Assembly: GCA_021298235.1 (NCBI GenBank)
Contig: JAJTDX010000004.1
Span: 1 to 46,203, forward strand
Direction of reading: 5' to 3'
DNA from: Cryomorphaceae bacterium
GTDB lineage: Bacteria; Bacteroidota; Bacteroidia; Flavobacteriales; Crocinitomicaceae
DNA length: 46,203 nucleotides
Shown: in pieces, positions 45,431 through 46,203 of the stretch
How the letters are laid out: every line of letters begins with the position of its first letter
Numbering within the stretch: the first letter of the stretch is position 1
Notes under the pieces: generated by a model
What the model was told of the DNA's origin: nothing
The model's database searches: none
The model's input: the letters and a program-made list of their open reading frames with translations, nothing else
Made by a program: the position numbers and the translations under genes

Positions 45431-46203
45431 TTATTCGTGTTTAAACACCTTTTCCACCGAGCCATCACTGTAAATATATAACAGCAAAGCATTTGACTTT
45501 AAGGACGTTTCTCTGCCCGTGAGGTCCAGAATGCGAACAAGTTCAGGCTTCTGTTTTCCGATTTCACCAGCCGAAAGAAATGGGCTGTACTTCCAGGTTT
45601 CTTTAAGTCGCTGGATGCTTTCATTAATTCCGGCGGAATAGTATAAAACATCTTTGCTGACGACAGACATACCTCCTCTGCGGCCTAGAGTGGGAATACC
45701 GGGCAGGACAGTCCAACCATTTTGCAGCAGATCATAATTCCATAGATCATTGAACGAGTTGCCCAAACTATCTATCCCGAAACACACGTAAAGGGAATTG
45801 TTTAGTGCTTTCATGGTTGCGTGTGTTCGCCCAGCGGCAGGGAAGGTTGTGAGCTGTGTCCAGCTACCGCTCAAAGGGTCATACTCATACAAGTCATTTA
45901 AGAAGAAATTATTCTCATCACGGCCGAAAAGCAAATATCCCTTATCGTTCAACTCTGTTGCCGAGGCACGCCAACACGTTCCAAAAGTCAAATCGGCTTT
46001 CTGGATCCAGGTGTCAGAAACGGGAGAATAGCACCAGACCTCACCAAAGGCAGCGCTTAAAGATGTTTTCCCCCCAACGATATACACAGTATCATTGAGT
46101 GCAAAAGAACTACATCCGCTTCTTCCAGAAGAAGGCAAAGAAGTGCGTTGAGTCCAAGAGTTCTGAGTGGGATCAAAGCACCACAAGTCGTTTAGAAACG
46201 CAC
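45431..46203 (-). CDS. Kelch-repeat secreted protein with degenerate T9SS-like C-terminus (5' partial)
   Basis: The reading frame is open through the right edge, so the N-terminus is missing; about 257 residues are visible. At least four kelch units occur (for example LNDTVYIVGGKTS, GYLLFGRDENNFFLNDLYEY, SLYVCFGIDS, VLYYSAGINES) with the WxQxxxxP pattern, forming most of a beta propeller. The end (LVRILDLTGRETSLKSNALL, IYSDGSVEKVFKHE) resembles the last strands of a T9SS type A domain. Probably surface-exposed; binding partner unknown. Confidence 0.8.
   Translation of the reverse strand, partial: AFLNDLWCFDPTQNSWTQRTSLPSSGRSGCSSFALNDTVYIVGGKTSLSAAFGEVWCYSPVSDTWIQKADLTFGTCWRASATELNDKGYLLFGRDENNFFLNDLYEYDPLSGSWTQLTTFPAAGRTHATMKALNNSLYVCFGIDSLGNSFNDLWNYDLLQNGWTVLPGIPTLGRRGGMSVVSKDVLYYSAGINESIQRLKETWKYSPFLSAGEIGKQKPELVRILDLTGRETSLKSNALLLYIYSDGSVEKVFKHE

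Overview
The window is a 46.2 kb piece of a Bacteroidota chromosome, most likely from a flavobacterium-like (Flavobacteriales) lineage. Four things support this. GldH, a gliding-motility lipoprotein, is present. Several secreted proteins carry type IX secretion (T9SS) C-terminal sorting domains, both type A and the CHU_C/gliding type. The gene order holB-ricT-gldH and DUF4175-ATPase-ybeY-mnmG is one I associate with this group from memory. Many genes have a TAnnTTTG -7 promoter box and no Shine-Dalgarno sequence. The DNA is AT-rich and densely coding. I see no insertion sequence, prophage or CRISPR array.

Layout. 1-2437 (-): a large secreted LTD/chitobiase-C/CotH/TSP3 protein running off the left edge, with a start-proximal frameshift in a run of eight T. 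2528-3681 (+): a lipoprotein and an outer-membrane protein. 3652-6552 (-): holB-ricT-gldH. 6648-8921 (+): a Lys/Glu-rich coiled-coil secreted protein, a terminator and an EamA transporter. 8904-10418 (-): GH3-family enzyme. 10565-11386 (+): tandem universal stress protein. 11441-15855 (-): ferritin translationally coupled to a 1301-residue sensor/adenylate cyclase/HD protein. 15965-18103 (+): RNase R. 18100-18855 (-): LytTR response regulator. 18856-19453: a 0.6 kb very AT-rich gap with two perfect DnaA boxes, a candidate oriC. 19454-22592: rpiB, a TlpA-like thioredoxin, and an ECF sigma factor with an unusual membrane partner. 22623-24643 (-): gltX-folB-tRNA-Cys. 24791-30930 (+): DUF4175, ATPase, ybeY and mnmG, with three parS-like palindromes. 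31006-34895: ispG, a fatty acid desaturase, YjbR-like and S4-domain proteins. 34950-37324 (+): a second ECF sigma, a membrane anti-sigma-like protein and an outer-membrane protein. 37393-39147 (-): PA-domain T9SS cargo. 39290-43039 (-): sdhCAB. 43186-46203: a minimal T9SS-domain protein, LD-carboxypeptidase, tadA, a lipoprotein and a partial kelch protein.

How it fits together. Most genes are housekeeping: replication clamp loading, RNA turnover, tRNA charging and modification, isoprenoid synthesis and respiration. They are mixed with envelope and T9SS functions. The notable architecture is a possible chromosome-origin region: a DnaA-box-bearing AT-rich gap at about 19 kb, and a parS cluster at 29-31 kb embedded in and around ybeY and mnmG. 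The least ordinary proteins are the Reg_prop/Y_Y_Y/adenylate cyclase/HD fusion coupled to ferritin, and the sigma-factor partner ending in a T9SS type-B-like domain, which could be a secretion-status sensor. All functional calls rest on motif reading by eye; no database search was run.
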